DNA of 64,000 bases. Origin: Pseudorhodobacter sp. PARRP1 (GTDB lineage: Bacteria > Pseudomonadota > Alphaproteobacteria > Rhodobacterales > Rhodobacteraceae). How positions within the stretch are numbered: the stretch's first letter is position 1; every line of letters starts with the position of its first letter. The translations under genes and the position numbers were made by a program. The notes beneath the pieces are model-generated. The model was not told where the DNA came from, did not search any database, and saw only the letters and a program-made list of their open reading frames with translations. Shown here one piece after another: positions 17,371-27,096 of this stretch. The DNA lies in assembly GCA_002256245.1 (NCBI GenBank), contig NKIU01000005.1, forward strand, positions 1 to 64,000, written 5' to 3'.

Positions 17371-20300
17371 ATGGTAAAAGCGATTGATTTCGCTGTCCGC
17401 AATGTTGCGGGCGGTGCGCAGCATGGCAGTGTCGCAGGCGACAGCCAAGGCAACTTCATTCAGGTCGGCTCGGGCGATAGCGTCTCGCTGAACCTCTCGC
17501 GCGGCAGCGTTGTGGGATACGAGCAGCAGGGCGGCGATTTGCTGGTCAAGCTGTCGGATGGCCGCACGGTGGTGCTGAGCAACTACTTCAACGAAAATCC
17601 GGGGGATGTGAACCATCTCTACCTGTCTTCGGATGGCGAGATCACCGAGGTGATCGTCCACGAAGGCCAGGGCGGTGTGCTGGCGGCGGATTATGGCCCT
17701 GTCAGCGGCTGGGACAAGTGGAGCCCGCTGGACGACATGCGCTTTACGGCGGCAGACAGCATCTCGGATGTGGCGCTGGCGTCGAATGAGCCTGCGGGCA
17801 TGGCGCCGTTCGTGCCGGGCCTGTTGGGCCTTGGCGGTCTGGGCGCGATTGCGGCCGGTGCGGGCGCGATTGCGGTGATCGGCGGTGCTGGTGGCGGCGG
17901 CGGTGGTGGCGGCGGTGGTGGTGGCACCCCCGATACGACCCCCCCGCCGGTGACTGTCACCGAAGGCACCAAATCGGTGAACCACGTCGAAAACGGCGCA
18001 GATTATGTGAACGGCGTCGTGATTGCTGGCACCAGCGAGCCGGGTGCCAAGATTGATGTGGTGGTTAACGGCCACACGCAGACCACTGTGGTGGACAGCA
18101 CTGGCCATTGGACGGTGACTTTCCCGACAACGCAGGTTGATCCGGGCGAATATGAAACGCCGGTGGTTGTGAAGGCCACCGACGCGGCAGGCAACAGCAC
18201 GACCTGGAACGACGTTCTGGTGGTGGATACCGTGCCGAACCCGATCACCTTTGAAGCGGTGACGGGCGATGACAAGGTGAACTTTGTCGAAAATTCCAGC
18301 GGCTTGGTGGTGACCGGCACGTCGGTGGCCGGCGCTACGCTGCAAGTGACGCTGAATGGCGTGACCAATACGGTGCTGGTCGGCGCAGACGGCCATTGGA
18401 CCACGACCTATCCGGTGGGCACCCTGCCCGCTGGCGAGTATAATCAGGTGATCACGGCGACTTCGACCGACAATCACGGCAACGTCTCAACCTCGACCCA
18501 CACGTTTGCAGTCGATACCCAAACCTCGGTGGCCTTCACCGGCACGCCGGGTGGCGACGGCACGGTGAACGCAAGCGAGGCTGCGGCAGGTGTGGTGCTG
18601 AACGGCACGGCGCAGGCAGGGGCTTCGGTGTCGGTGGTGTGGAATGGCACCACGCTGACCACGACCGCCAATTCCAGCGGCGTGTGGACGGTGACGTATC
18701 CGGCGGGTTCGGTCACGGCGGGGACCTATACCTCGACCGCGACGGCGACGGCGACCGACAGCTTCGGCAACACCGCCACGGCGACGCAGGTGGTGCATGT
18801 GGATACCGAAACCGCGGTGACGGTGAACAACGGCCAGTCGGGCGGCGATGATGTGATCTCGGGCGCAGAGGCTGCGGCTGGGGTGGCGTTGACCGGCACG
18901 GCAGAGGCTGGGGCGACGGTTGTGGTGACGCTGGAAGGCGTAAGCCGCACTGTGACGGCAAGTGCTGCGGGCACCTGGACGGCGACGTTCAGCACCAGTG
19001 AAATCCGTCAGGGCACCTACGACTCGGTCGTGTCGGTGACTTCGACCGATCTGGCGGGCAACACGGCATCGACCACGCATAACCTGCACGTCGACACGCA
19101 AACCAGCGTTGCGGTGAATGCAGGTCAGGCCGGTGGCGATGATATGGTCAACGCAGCCGAGGCTTCGGGCGGGCTGGCACTGACCGGCACCGCAGAGGCA
19201 GGCGCGCGGGTGACGGTGACGTTTGAAGGCGTGACCAAGGTGGTGACGGCGGGTGCCGATGGCACCTGGACCGCAAACTACACCAGCAGCGAAGTGCGCA
19301 GCGGGACATACGACTCGACCGTGCAGGTGTCCTCGGTGGATGCGGTGGGCAACACCGCGACCACCACGCACAGCCTGCATGTCGATACCGAAATCGCAGT
19401 GGCGATCCCTGCCGGGCAAGCCGGTGGCGATGATGCGATCTCGGGCGCGGAAAAGGCGGCGGGCGTGGTGCTGAACGGCACGGCGGATGCGGGGGCGACG
19501 GTTGTTGTCACGCTGCAGGGCGTCAGCCATACCGTGACGGCAAGCGCCGCTGGCACATGGAGCGCGAATTTCGCGGCCAGCGAAGTGGGTGCAGGCACCT
19601 ACGACTCGGTCGTGACGGTGCGGGCAACCGATGCGGCGGGCAACGTCGCCACCGCGACGCGCACGGTGCATGTCGATACCGAAACCAACGTGGCGATCAA
19701 TGTCGGCCAAGCGGGCGGCGATGACATCATCAACGGTGCAGAAGAAGCGGCTGGTGTGACGCTGACCGGCACCGCAGAAGCGGGCGCAAGCGTGGTTGTG
19801 ACCATGGAAGGCGTCAGCCACACCGTGATCGCCAGCGCCGCGGGCACCTGGACTGCGAATTTCGCGGCCAGCGAGATCCGGTCTGGCACCTATGCTTCGA
19901 CGGTGACGGCTGTTGCCACCGATGCCTTGGGCAACACCGCAACCACCACGCATGTGGTGAATGTCGATACCGAAGTGGTGCCGTTTGACCGCGCAACACT
20001 GTCTTATGGCAGCGATCAGATCCTGAACGCGGCAGAAGCCGCCAATGGTCTGACCGTGACGGGGCATGTCGAAGCGGGCTCGACCGTGATGGTCAAGTTT
20101 GGCAATGGCACGCAACACGCAGCCACGGTCGCCGCAGATGGCAGCTGGAGCTATACGTTTGCAGCGGGCGAAGTGCCTGCGGGCGAAAACTCGGTGACGC
20201 TGACGGCGGTGGCGACGGATCATGTCGGCAACGTCTCGACCCTGACCGAGCAGGTTGCGGTGGATACCATCGTGCGCAACTTCACCCATACCGAAGTGAT

Positions 20301-21159
20301 CGCAGGCGACGACATTCTGAACGCGGCAGAGCGTGCAGCCGGTCTGACCCTGACGGGCACGTCAGAGCCGTTCTCGACGCTGGTGCTGCATCTGTCGAAT
20401 GGCGCGGAAGTGACGGCTTCGGTCGGCGCGGATGGGATGTGGAGCGCGACCTTCCCGACATCAAGCCTGCCCACCGGCGAAGGCAACATGTCGGTGACGG
20501 TGACGGCGACGGATCATGCTGGCAACACCGCCAGCTATACCGACAACTTCCACTATGACACCGTGATGCCGAACGATCCGTGGATCACCAACGACGCAGG
20601 CACCGGCAACCTGATTTCGGGTGTCGCCACCGGAGCCTCGCCAGACATGCTGACCTATCACGCGGTCGCGGCGACCGGGGCTGCCACCGATCTGGCCACC
20701 ACGGCGCAGTTCGATGCGGGCGTCGATGTGCATGGCACCAACGTGCCAAGCCATTGGGCCTTCTTCACCAATCCGGTGGCAGATGGCAGCTATCTGGTGA
20801 TCAACGACACCGATGCGGCGGGCAACGAGCAAAGCACGCTCTATCTGCGCTCGACCAGCGATGTGGTTGTCGATCTGAACCGCGAAGGCCTGCAAGGCTT
20901 TGACTTTGGCACGATTGATCTGAGCTCTTCGCACGCGACGCTGTCGCTGACCGAAGCGCAGATCAACAGCCTGACCGGCGCAGATCACCAGATGGCGATC
21001 CGTGGCGGCGGAGATGACCATGTCAATCTGATTGGCGGGGTTGCTGGTGGCCACCAAGTGGTGAACGGCGAAAGCTATACGCTTTACACGCTGGGCAGCA
21101 GCGGTGCCTCGGTGCTGGTTGACGACGACATCAACGTCAACACGACGACCGGCGTCTGA
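17371..21159 (+). CDS. Large repetitive type I-secreted adhesin (BapA/LapA-like)
   Basis: A 1262-residue surface adhesin. Residues 1 to about 165 form a BapA-prefix-like N-terminal domain (MVKAIDFAVRNVAGG, SVVGYEQQGGDLLVKLSDGR). A hydrophobic Ala/Gly segment with IAAGAGAIAV follows, then a glycine run near 171-186. From about 191 to 1067 there are nine tandem Ig-like repeats of about 97 residues, each with a (D/N)xxE(A/N)..G(L/V)xxxGT start, a W/Y in the middle and a closing AGN..T....VDT. The C-terminal 195 residues end in an acidic, Thr-rich tail expected for type I secretion. There are no RTX nonapeptides. The secretion genes follow directly. Confidence 0.88.
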   Translation: MVKAIDFAVRNVAGGAQHGSVAGDSQGNFIQVGSGDSVSLNLSRGSVVGYEQQGGDLLVKLSDGRTVVLSNYFNENPGDVNHLYLSSDGEITEVIVHEGQGGVLAADYGPVSGWDKWSPLDDMRFTAADSISDVALASNEPAGMAPFVPGLLGLGGLGAIAAGAGAIAVIGGAGGGGGGGGGGGGTPDTTPPPVTVTEGTKSVNHVENGADYVNGVVIAGTSEPGAKIDVVVNGHTQTTVVDSTGHWTVTFPTTQVDPGEYETPVVVKATDAAGNSTTWNDVLVVDTVPNPITFEAVTGDDKVNFVENSSGLVVTGTSVAGATLQVTLNGVTNTVLVGADGHWTTTYPVGTLPAGEYNQVITATSTDNHGNVSTSTHTFAVDTQTSVAFTGTPGGDGTVNASEAAAGVVLNGTAQAGASVSVVWNGTTLTTTANSSGVWTVTYPAGSVTAGTYTSTATATATDSFGNTATATQVVHVDTETAVTVNNGQSGGDDVISGAEAAAGVALTGTAEAGATVVVTLEGVSRTVTASAAGTWTATFSTSEIRQGTYDSVVSVTSTDLAGNTASTTHNLHVDTQTSVAVNAGQAGGDDMVNAAEASGGLALTGTAEAGARVTVTFEGVTKVVTAGADGTWTANYTSSEVRSGTYDSTVQVSSVDAVGNTATTTHSLHVDTEIAVAIPAGQAGGDDAISGAEKAAGVVLNGTADAGATVVVTLQGVSHTVTASAAGTWSANFAASEVGAGTYDSVVTVRATDAAGNVATATRTVHVDTETNVAINVGQAGGDDIINGAEEAAGVTLTGTAEAGASVVVTMEGVSHTVIASAAGTWTANFAASEIRSGTYASTVTAVATDALGNTATTTHVVNVDTEVVPFDRATLSYGSDQILNAAEAANGLTVTGHVEAGSTVMVKFGNGTQHAATVAADGSWSYTFAAGEVPAGENSVTLTAVATDHVGNVSTLTEQVAVDTIVRNFTHTEVIAGDDILNAAERAAGLTLTGTSEPFSTLVLHLSNGAEVTASVGADGMWSATFPTSSLPTGEGNMSVTVTATDHAGNTASYTDNFHYDTVMPNDPWITNDAGTGNLISGVATGASPDMLTYHAVAATGAATDLATTAQFDAGVDVHGTNVPSHWAFFTNPVADGSYLVINDTDAAGNEQSTLYLRSTSDVVVDLNREGLQGFDFGTIDLSSSHATLSLTEAQINSLTGADHQMAIRGGGDDHVNLIGGVAGGHQVVNGESYTLYTLGSSGASVLVDDDINVNTTTGV

Positions 21160-21174
21160 TCAGGGAAACGGGCC

Positions 21175-22503
21175 ATGCCCAGGAACCGCAAGAACGGGTC
21201 CGGGAACGGGGTGAATAGCCTCGTCCCGGCGCTGGCAGGGCTTGTCTTGCTGGCGGGATGCATGGGGGGGCCAGAGGCGCCCTCGATGCTGCAAACGCAT
21301 GAACAGGCGGGGCCGAGTGCGGTGGGGGCCTTGGGGCAACCTGCCGGGTCTGGGCTGATCGGCGACTTGCAGGCACGGCGTTCGGTTTTGCCGCCGGGTG
21401 GGTCTTATGCCAAAATCTCGGATGCGGTTATCCGGGCCGGGTCTGGGGCTGCGCAGGCCGAATTGCGCGTGGCGCAACTGAAGGCGAACGCACAGGCGAA
21501 AAACTGGCTGCCGTCGATTGGGCCATCGGTCAACCTGACCTCATTGGGCGGGTTGGCGGCAAGCCTGCTGTTGGAGCAGGCCTTGTTCGACAACGGGCGG
21601 CGCAAGGCCGAACGCGCCTTTGCCTCGGCAGATGTCGAGGTGGCGGCGGTCAGCCTTTCGAGCGCGATGAACCAGCGGGTGTTTGACGGCCTGTCGTATT
21701 ACGTCAACGCACAGCGCGCGCGGGCGCAGGCCACTGTCGCGCAGGCGGCGGCGCAAAGGTTGCAGGATTTCAACGCGATCATGGGCAAGCGCGTGGCGGG
21801 CGGTTTGTCGGACGGATCAGAACAGCAGGTCTTGAACCAGCGGGTTGCCGAAATGCAGGCGACGGTCTCTGTCGATTTGCAGACCGAGGCCAGCCAGATG
21901 GCGCAGCTTGCGGCGTTGGCAGGCGAACCGCTGAGCGGGATCAGCGGCATCGACGCGCTGCGCGATGCGGGCACATCGGCACCCGAGCCTCTGTCGGTGA
22001 TCAAGGCACGCGGCGAAGGTGCGCGCGCGATTGCGCAGGCGCAGATGCAACTGGCCGGGATGAAATTTGGGCTGGCGACGACAGCCGGGCTGGATGAGGG
22101 CGGGGTTAATCCGGGGCTGCGGATGAACGGCACCGGGCGGCTGAACCCCGGATCAAAAGACAGCATCGCCGCCTTGCAGCAAACCGGCGATGTGGTGGAC
22201 CGGCAGACCGCCGAGGCTGCCGAAACCGCCAACCGCCGCATCGTGGCGCTGCAACAGCAAAAGGCCAATCTGGCCGCACGCCGCGCGCAGGGTGACGAGG
22301 TTCTGGCACAAACCGGGGCAAACCTTGATCTGTTCACCCAGCAATACAAGGTCGGGCGGCGCACGCTGCTGGAACTGGTGGGCCAGTATGATGCCTATGC
22401 CCGGTTGCAGCGGGATCAGGCTTCGCTGGGCTATGACATGGCATTGATTGATCTGGAAATCGCCCGGGATCGTGGGTTGTTGGTAGATGGGGCACGGATG
22501 TGA
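21175..22503 (+). CDS. TolC-type outer membrane lipoprotein of type I secretion
   Basis: A 442-residue outer membrane efflux protein. The N-terminal signal ends in a lipobox (LVLLAGC), so it is a lipoprotein. Two long helical repeat halves follow, with AELRVAQLKANAQAKNWLPSIG and the later FTQQYKVGRRTLLELVGQYDAY, which is the standard end of TolC-family proteins. It begins 15 bases after the adhesin stop and overlaps the ABC transporter start, so it forms the outer membrane duct of this secretion system. Confidence 0.9.
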   Translation: MPRNRKNGSGNGVNSLVPALAGLVLLAGCMGGPEAPSMLQTHEQAGPSAVGALGQPAGSGLIGDLQARRSVLPPGGSYAKISDAVIRAGSGAAQAELRVAQLKANAQAKNWLPSIGPSVNLTSLGGLAASLLLEQALFDNGRRKAERAFASADVEVAAVSLSSAMNQRVFDGLSYYVNAQRARAQATVAQAAAQRLQDFNAIMGKRVAGGLSDGSEQQVLNQRVAEMQATVSVDLQTEASQMAQLAALAGEPLSGISGIDALRDAGTSAPEPLSVIKARGEGARAIAQAQMQLAGMKFGLATTAGLDEGGVNPGLRMNGTGRLNPGSKDSIAALQQTGDVVDRQTAEAAETANRRIVALQQQKANLAARRAQGDEVLAQTGANLDLFTQQYKVGRRTLLELVGQYDAYARLQRDQASLGYDMALIDLEIARDRGLLVDGARM

Positions 22504-24803
22504 ATGACCGGGTTGTTGCCTTTGACATAAACGCAGGCCGGGTGGCTGCGGCGGAAGACATCGCTGCGCGCAGCGGCATCGAGGGGCGCGCGGCGCAGGG
22601 CCGTCACAGCGCGCGGGCGCTAAGCCGGGCGCAACTGGCCACAGTCTATGCGGGGCTGGCAGGGGTCGAACTTGCCGTGTCCGACGTGGTCGAGCAGATT
22701 CAGTTGGCATCGGAAGCCGGTCAGTTGGGCCTGCCCGAGGTTGCGCGCGCGTTGCGTGGCTGTGGGCTGAACGCCAAGGTCGATGTGGTGGCAGACCCCG
22801 ATATGGCGCATTGGCCGGCATTGGCCGAGATGACATCGGGCCAGATCGTGCTGGTGCTGTCGGAAACGGCGGATGGCGTCGAGGTTTACGACACCAGCGT
22901 TGACAACATGCGCGCCGAAGTTCCGCATGACGATTTCGTCCAGGTCTATGCCGGCCGTATCTTGCGGCTGCGGACCTCGGTCGATGAGTTGGAAACCCGG
23001 CATGTCGAGGCGGCGAAGACTCCGCATTGGTTCTGGGGCGAGTTCAAGCGTTACAAGCGCCAGTTGGGCGAGGTGGCGGCGGGGTCACTGGTGGCAAACC
23101 TGCTGGCGGTCGCGGTGTCGCTGTTCTCGATGCAGGTCTATGACCGCGTGATCCCGTATCAGTCTGAACCGACGCTGTGGGTGCTGGCACTGGGGGCGAT
23201 GCTGGCGATCTGCCTTGAGGCGGCGCTGAAGCTGGCGCGCTCGGGGTTGATGGACACCACCGGGAAGCGGATTGAATTGTCGGTGCAGGCGCGGCTGATG
23301 GACAAGCTTTTGGGCATGAAGCACGGCCCCGGCCAGCGCAGCCCATCCAGCCTGTTTGCCGCGATGCGCGAGTTTTCATCCGTGCGCGAGTTCTTCACGG
23401 CGACCACGATCGGCACGATGGCGGATTTGCCGTTTATCCTGATCTTTCTGGCGCTTGTCGCCTCGATTGGCGGCAATCTGGTGTGGATTTTGATCGCGGG
23501 CGGCATTCTGATGGTGCTGCCGGGGTTCCTGTTTCAGAAAAAGATGGTGGCTTTGACGGCGGCCACACAAGGCGCATCGACCCGCGCGGCGCGGTTGCTG
23601 TATGAGGCGATTTTTGAGGCTGAAACCGTCACCACCCAGCGCGGCGAAGATCGCGTCAAGCGGATCTGGGCCGAGCTTTCGACCCTGTCGGCGGTGAAAT
23701 CATCCGACCAGCGGCACCTGACGGCGATGCTGGGCTATTGGGCGCAGGGCGTGCAGCAGGCGACCTATATTCTGGCGGTGGTGGCCGGGGCTTATCTGGT
23801 GTTCGCGGGCGAGTTCACCGTGGGCACCATCATCGCCATCGGCATCCTGACCGGGCGGACGCTGGGGCCGTTGGCGTCACTGTCATCGACGATGTCGAAA
23901 TGGACCAATGTGAAGGCGGCTTTGGACGGGTTGGACGCGATTGCAGGGTCCAATCAGGCGGAAGAGGCCGGGCGGCATTACCTGCGCCGCGACAAGCTGA
24001 TAGGCGCTTACGAGTTGCGCCATGTCGAATTTCGCTATGATCCGAAAGCGGCGGCGACGGTTGAGATCAACGGCCTGTCGATCCCGGCGGGGCAGCATAT
24101 CGCGGTGCTGGGCAGCAACGGCTCGGGCAAATCGACGCTGTTGCGGGTGCTTGCGGGGCTTTACGAGCCTTCGGCGGGGCGTGTGCTGATTGACGGCGTT
24201 GACCTGAACCAAGTCCATCCACGCGACTTGCGCCGGGGTGTGGGCTATCTGGGGCAGGAAGTGCGGCTGTTTGCGGGCAGCTTGCGCGACAATCTGAACA
24301 TGTCGCAGCTAGAGCGCGACGATGACCGCCTGTTCGATGCGCTGGATTTCGCAGGCCTTGGCCCCTTCGTGCGCAGCCATCCGCGCGGGCTTGATCTGGA
24401 AATCCGCGAAATGGGCGAAGGTCTGTCGGTTGGCCAGCGCCAAAGCATCGGCTGGGCGCGGATGTGGTTGCAAAACCCGCGCGTGGCCATTCTGGACGAG
24501 CCGACAGCGGCGCTGGATCAGACGCTGGAGACCACTCTGGTCAGCCGCCTGAAAACTTGGCTGGACGGACGCACCGCGATCATCGCCACCCACCGCGTGC
24601 CGATCCTGCAACTGACCAGCCGCGTGGTGATCATGCAGAACGGCCGGCTGGTGGTGGATGGCCCGCGTGAGGCGGTGCTGGCGCATCTGAACAACGGTGG
24701 CGTGGCCGCTCAGGCCCCTGCCCCGCAACCGGGCGTGGCGATTGGCAGCATCACCCCGGTCAAAAAACCGTTCACCATGCAGGTTGGGGGCGCCAAACCA
24801 TGA
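22500..24803 (+). CDS. Type I secretion ABC transporter (LapB-like)
   Basis: A 767-residue fused membrane/ATPase subunit. The first 150 residues look like a C39 peptidase-like domain without the catalytic Cys, as in transporters of large adhesins that are not processed. The transmembrane domain covers about 190-480. The nucleotide-binding domain has Walker A GSNGSGKST (about 538-546), signature LSVGQRQ, Walker B VAILDEP and the switch histidine in ATHR. The start is GTG overlapping the preceding stop (GTGA). It drives export of the neighbouring adhesin with HlyD- and TolC-type partners. Confidence 0.94.
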   Translation: MNDRVVAFDINAGRVAAAEDIAARSGIEGRAAQGRHSARALSRAQLATVYAGLAGVELAVSDVVEQIQLASEAGQLGLPEVARALRGCGLNAKVDVVADPDMAHWPALAEMTSGQIVLVLSETADGVEVYDTSVDNMRAEVPHDDFVQVYAGRILRLRTSVDELETRHVEAAKTPHWFWGEFKRYKRQLGEVAAGSLVANLLAVAVSLFSMQVYDRVIPYQSEPTLWVLALGAMLAICLEAALKLARSGLMDTTGKRIELSVQARLMDKLLGMKHGPGQRSPSSLFAAMREFSSVREFFTATTIGTMADLPFILIFLALVASIGGNLVWILIAGGILMVLPGFLFQKKMVALTAATQGASTRAARLLYEAIFEAETVTTQRGEDRVKRIWAELSTLSAVKSSDQRHLTAMLGYWAQGVQQATYILAVVAGAYLVFAGEFTVGTIIAIGILTGRTLGPLASLSSTMSKWTNVKAALDGLDAIAGSNQAEEAGRHYLRRDKLIGAYELRHVEFRYDPKAAATVEINGLSIPAGQHIAVLGSNGSGKSTLLRVLAGLYEPSAGRVLIDGVDLNQVHPRDLRRGVGYLGQEVRLFAGSLRDNLNMSQLERDDDRLFDALDFAGLGPFVRSHPRGLDLEIREMGEGLSVGQRQSIGWARMWLQNPRVAILDEPTAALDQTLETTLVSRLKTWLDGRTAIIATHRVPILQLTSRVVIMQNGRLVVDGPREAVLAHLNNGGVAAQAPAPQPGVAIGSITPVKKPFTMQVGGAKP

Positions 24804-25981
24804 GCCTTGCCACCTATGACGAAAGCTTTGCCGAAAAAACGCGGGGGCCCAGCCGCACGATCTGGATGATTGTGCTGGTTGTGCTGGTGTTTGTGGCTTG
24901 GGCCTCGGTGGCTTGGGTCGATGAGATCGTGCGCGCACAAGGCGAGGTGGTGTCTTCCAGCCGCCCGCAGATCATCCAGAACCTTGAGGGCGGGATTCTG
25001 GCCGAATTGAACGTGGCCGAGGGCGATGTGGTAGAGCCGGGGCAAACGTTGGCACGGCTTTACGGCACGCAGTATCAGGCCGCGGTGGACGAGTTGTCGG
25101 ATGAGATTGCCACGCTGGAAATCCGCCGCCTGCGGCTTTCTGCGGAAATGGCCGGCGATGCCGATTTCAGCGTGCCCGCGGCGTTTGCGGCGCGGGTGCC
25201 GGATGTGGTTGCATCGGAAAAGGCGCTGCTGACGGCACGGCTGAGTGAATATGACGCCCGCGTTGAAGGCGCGCAGGCGGTGTTGGAGCAGACCTCGACC
25301 GAGGCCGAGTTGATGGAAAAGATGTTCAAGCAGGACATCGCGCCGCTGATCGAAGTGACCCGCGCGCGGCGCGACAATTCGGATGCCAAGAACAAGCTGT
25401 CGGAAGCCCGGACCAGCACCAAGATGGAACGTGCCACCGATTACGCCAAAACCGAAAGCGATCTGGCGGGCCTGCGGCAAAAGCTGAAACTGGCGCAGGA
25501 TCAGTTGTCGCGCACTATTCTGGTGGCCCCGATGCGGGGTGTGGTCAACAAACTGTCGATCACCACGATTGGTGGCGTGGTCAAACCCGGCGAGGAAATT
25601 CTGCAGATTATCCCGCTGGACGACGCGCTGTTCATCGAAGCGCGGGTAAAGCCGCGCGACATCGCCTCGGTGCGCGAGGGGCTGGATGCGACGGTGAAGC
25701 TTTCGGCCTATGATTACACGATCTATGGGTCTTTGAAGGCGAAGGTGGTGTTCATCTCGGCCGATACGTTCAAGGACGAACGCTCACGCGATCCGAATGG
25801 CGATCCGCATTACAAGGTGACGTTGGCGGTTGATCGCGCGGCATTCACCGCGCGGCAGAAGGGCCTTGAGATCAAGCCCGGCATGCAGGCGGATGTGGAG
25901 TTGGAAACGGGTGGCAAGACGATTCTCACCTATCTGACCAAGCCGCTTTATAAATCCAACGAGGCCCTGCGCGAGCGTTAG
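24800..25981 (+). CDS. HlyD family periplasmic adaptor
   Basis: A 393-residue membrane fusion protein linking the ABC transporter to the TolC-type duct. One N-terminal transmembrane helix (IWMIVLVVLVFVAWASVAWV) is followed by a lipoyl half-motif (SSSRPQIIQNLEGGILAEL), a long coiled-coil hairpin (about 85-230) and the HlyD family segment PMRGVVNKLSITTIGGVV. It overlaps the ABC gene by four bases and closes the adhesin operon. Confidence 0.94.
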   Translation: MSLATYDESFAEKTRGPSRTIWMIVLVVLVFVAWASVAWVDEIVRAQGEVVSSSRPQIIQNLEGGILAELNVAEGDVVEPGQTLARLYGTQYQAAVDELSDEIATLEIRRLRLSAEMAGDADFSVPAAFAARVPDVVASEKALLTARLSEYDARVEGAQAVLEQTSTEAELMEKMFKQDIAPLIEVTRARRDNSDAKNKLSEARTSTKMERATDYAKTESDLAGLRQKLKLAQDQLSRTILVAPMRGVVNKLSITTIGGVVKPGEEILQIIPLDDALFIEARVKPRDIASVREGLDATVKLSAYDYTIYGSLKAKVVFISADTFKDERSRDPNGDPHYKVTLAVDRAAFTARQKGLEIKPGMQADVELETGGKTILTYLTKPLYKSNEALRER

Positions 25982-25996
25982 TTTGCTTGGCCAAGG

Positions 25997-26018
25997 CCGG
26001 GGGTTTTCCAACCCCCGG
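25997..26018 (+). terminator. GC-rich hairpin after the type I secretion operon
   Basis: CCGGGGGTT and AACCCCCGG form a 9-bp stem with a 4-base loop, 15 bases after the HlyD gene stop, and are followed by GCCCCC rather than a T-run. The element is related to that at 11748. Confidence 0.6.
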
Positions 26019-26159
26019 GCCCCCATGGGCATTGACGCGCAGTCGGTTATTCTGAACGGGGCGCTTGAAGGCTTGGGAAATAGCTAAAATCCAATCCCTT
26101 AAGCTGCGGGAAACCCTGTTTCGCTATATCTGAATGTGGGTGTGAAACATGGGTGTGTG

Positions 26160-27005
26160 ATGGCCGGGCAATCAAATGCCGCGCCAGTCATCATCAAGCG
26201 GAAGAAGATTATCAAAGGCGGCGGGCACCACGGTGGGGCGTGGAAAGTGGCCTATGCTGACTTTGTGACGGCCATGATGGCCTTCTTCATGCTGATGTGG
26301 CTGTTGAACGCGACGACGGAAAAGCAACGTAAGGGAATAGCGGACTATTTCAGTCCGACAATCGCTGTCAGCCGGGTTTCCGGCGGCGGCGACAGCATGT
26401 TTGGCGGCGACTCGACCTTTTCGGAACAGGCGCTTGCGCAGAACGGCACGGGGGCCAGCCTTTCGCAGCCAACCGAAAGCGACAAGGCGCGCGGCGAAAA
26501 AGGTACGGCGGAAAACGATGCCGCAGAGGCCGCAGAGCAGCAGCGCATGTCACAGATCGCGCAGGCGCTGACCGCACAGGGCGGCGAAAGCATGACCATG
26601 CAGCGGATGCTGCGCCATGTTGTCACCAAAGTCACCGATGAGGGGCTGGTTGTTGAAATCTTCGATCTGCCCAACGCGCCGCTGTTTGTTGATGAGACCG
26701 CAGAACCCACCGGAGAGACGCGCAAGATCGCGGCGCTGATCGCGGAAGTCCTTGGTTTGGCTGAAAACAAGGTTGCCGTGAACGGGCACTTGCGCACTTT
26801 GCCGATCACCCTGAAAGACAATCCGGCGTGGGATCTTTCGACGGCGCGCGCGCAGGCTATGCGGGCCATGCTGGAGGACGACGGCATCGCAAGTGCGCGG
26901 ATGGCGCGGATCAGTGGCCACGCCGATCGCAAACCCGCCACACAAGACCCTACCGCCATCCGCAACAATCGTCTGGAAATCATCCTGCTGCGGAAGGATC
27001 GTTGA
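26160..27005 (+). CDS. motB: Flagellar motor stator protein MotB
   Basis: A 281-residue stator subunit that anchors MotA channels to peptidoglycan. The basic N-terminus precedes GGAWKVAYADFVTAMMAFFM, where D34 is the proton-binding aspartate. The C-terminal OmpA-like domain has WDLSTARAQAMRAMLEDDG and NNRLEIILL. ATG at 26160 matches family starts; a GTG eight codons earlier is possible. It is located upstream of flgE, about 10 kb from motA rather than beside it. Confidence 0.95.
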   Translation: MAGQSNAAPVIIKRKKIIKGGGHHGGAWKVAYADFVTAMMAFFMLMWLLNATTEKQRKGIADYFSPTIAVSRVSGGGDSMFGGDSTFSEQALAQNGTGASLSQPTESDKARGEKGTAENDAAEAAEQQRMSQIAQALTAQGGESMTMQRMLRHVVTKVTDEGLVVEIFDLPNAPLFVDETAEPTGETRKIAALIAEVLGLAENKVAVNGHLRTLPITLKDNPAWDLSTARAQAMRAMLEDDGIASARMARISGHADRKPATQDPTAIRNNRLEIILLRKDR

Positions 27006-27025
27006 GATACGTAAAATTTGACCTG

Positions 27026-27040
27026 TTAGGGCGATCTTAA
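27026..27040 (+). promoter_or_regulatory. CtrA-box-like site upstream of flgE
   Basis: TTAG-N7-TTAA (spacer GGCGATC) lies 57 bases before the flgE start. The CtrA consensus known from alphaproteobacteria is TTAA-N7-TTAA(C), so one position differs. It is one of several such sites in this cluster. Confidence 0.45.
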
Positions 27041-27096
27041 GGCGCATGCGGCAGTTTCGATCTGAACACGGTCGAGGCTTCAGAAAGGCGCTTTAC

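Noticed and set aside
18487-20289. 600-residue open frame antisense to the adhesin repeats
   Set aside because: It is a codon-bias shadow of the repetitive gene; its translation is His/Arg-rich and repeats with the repeat period.
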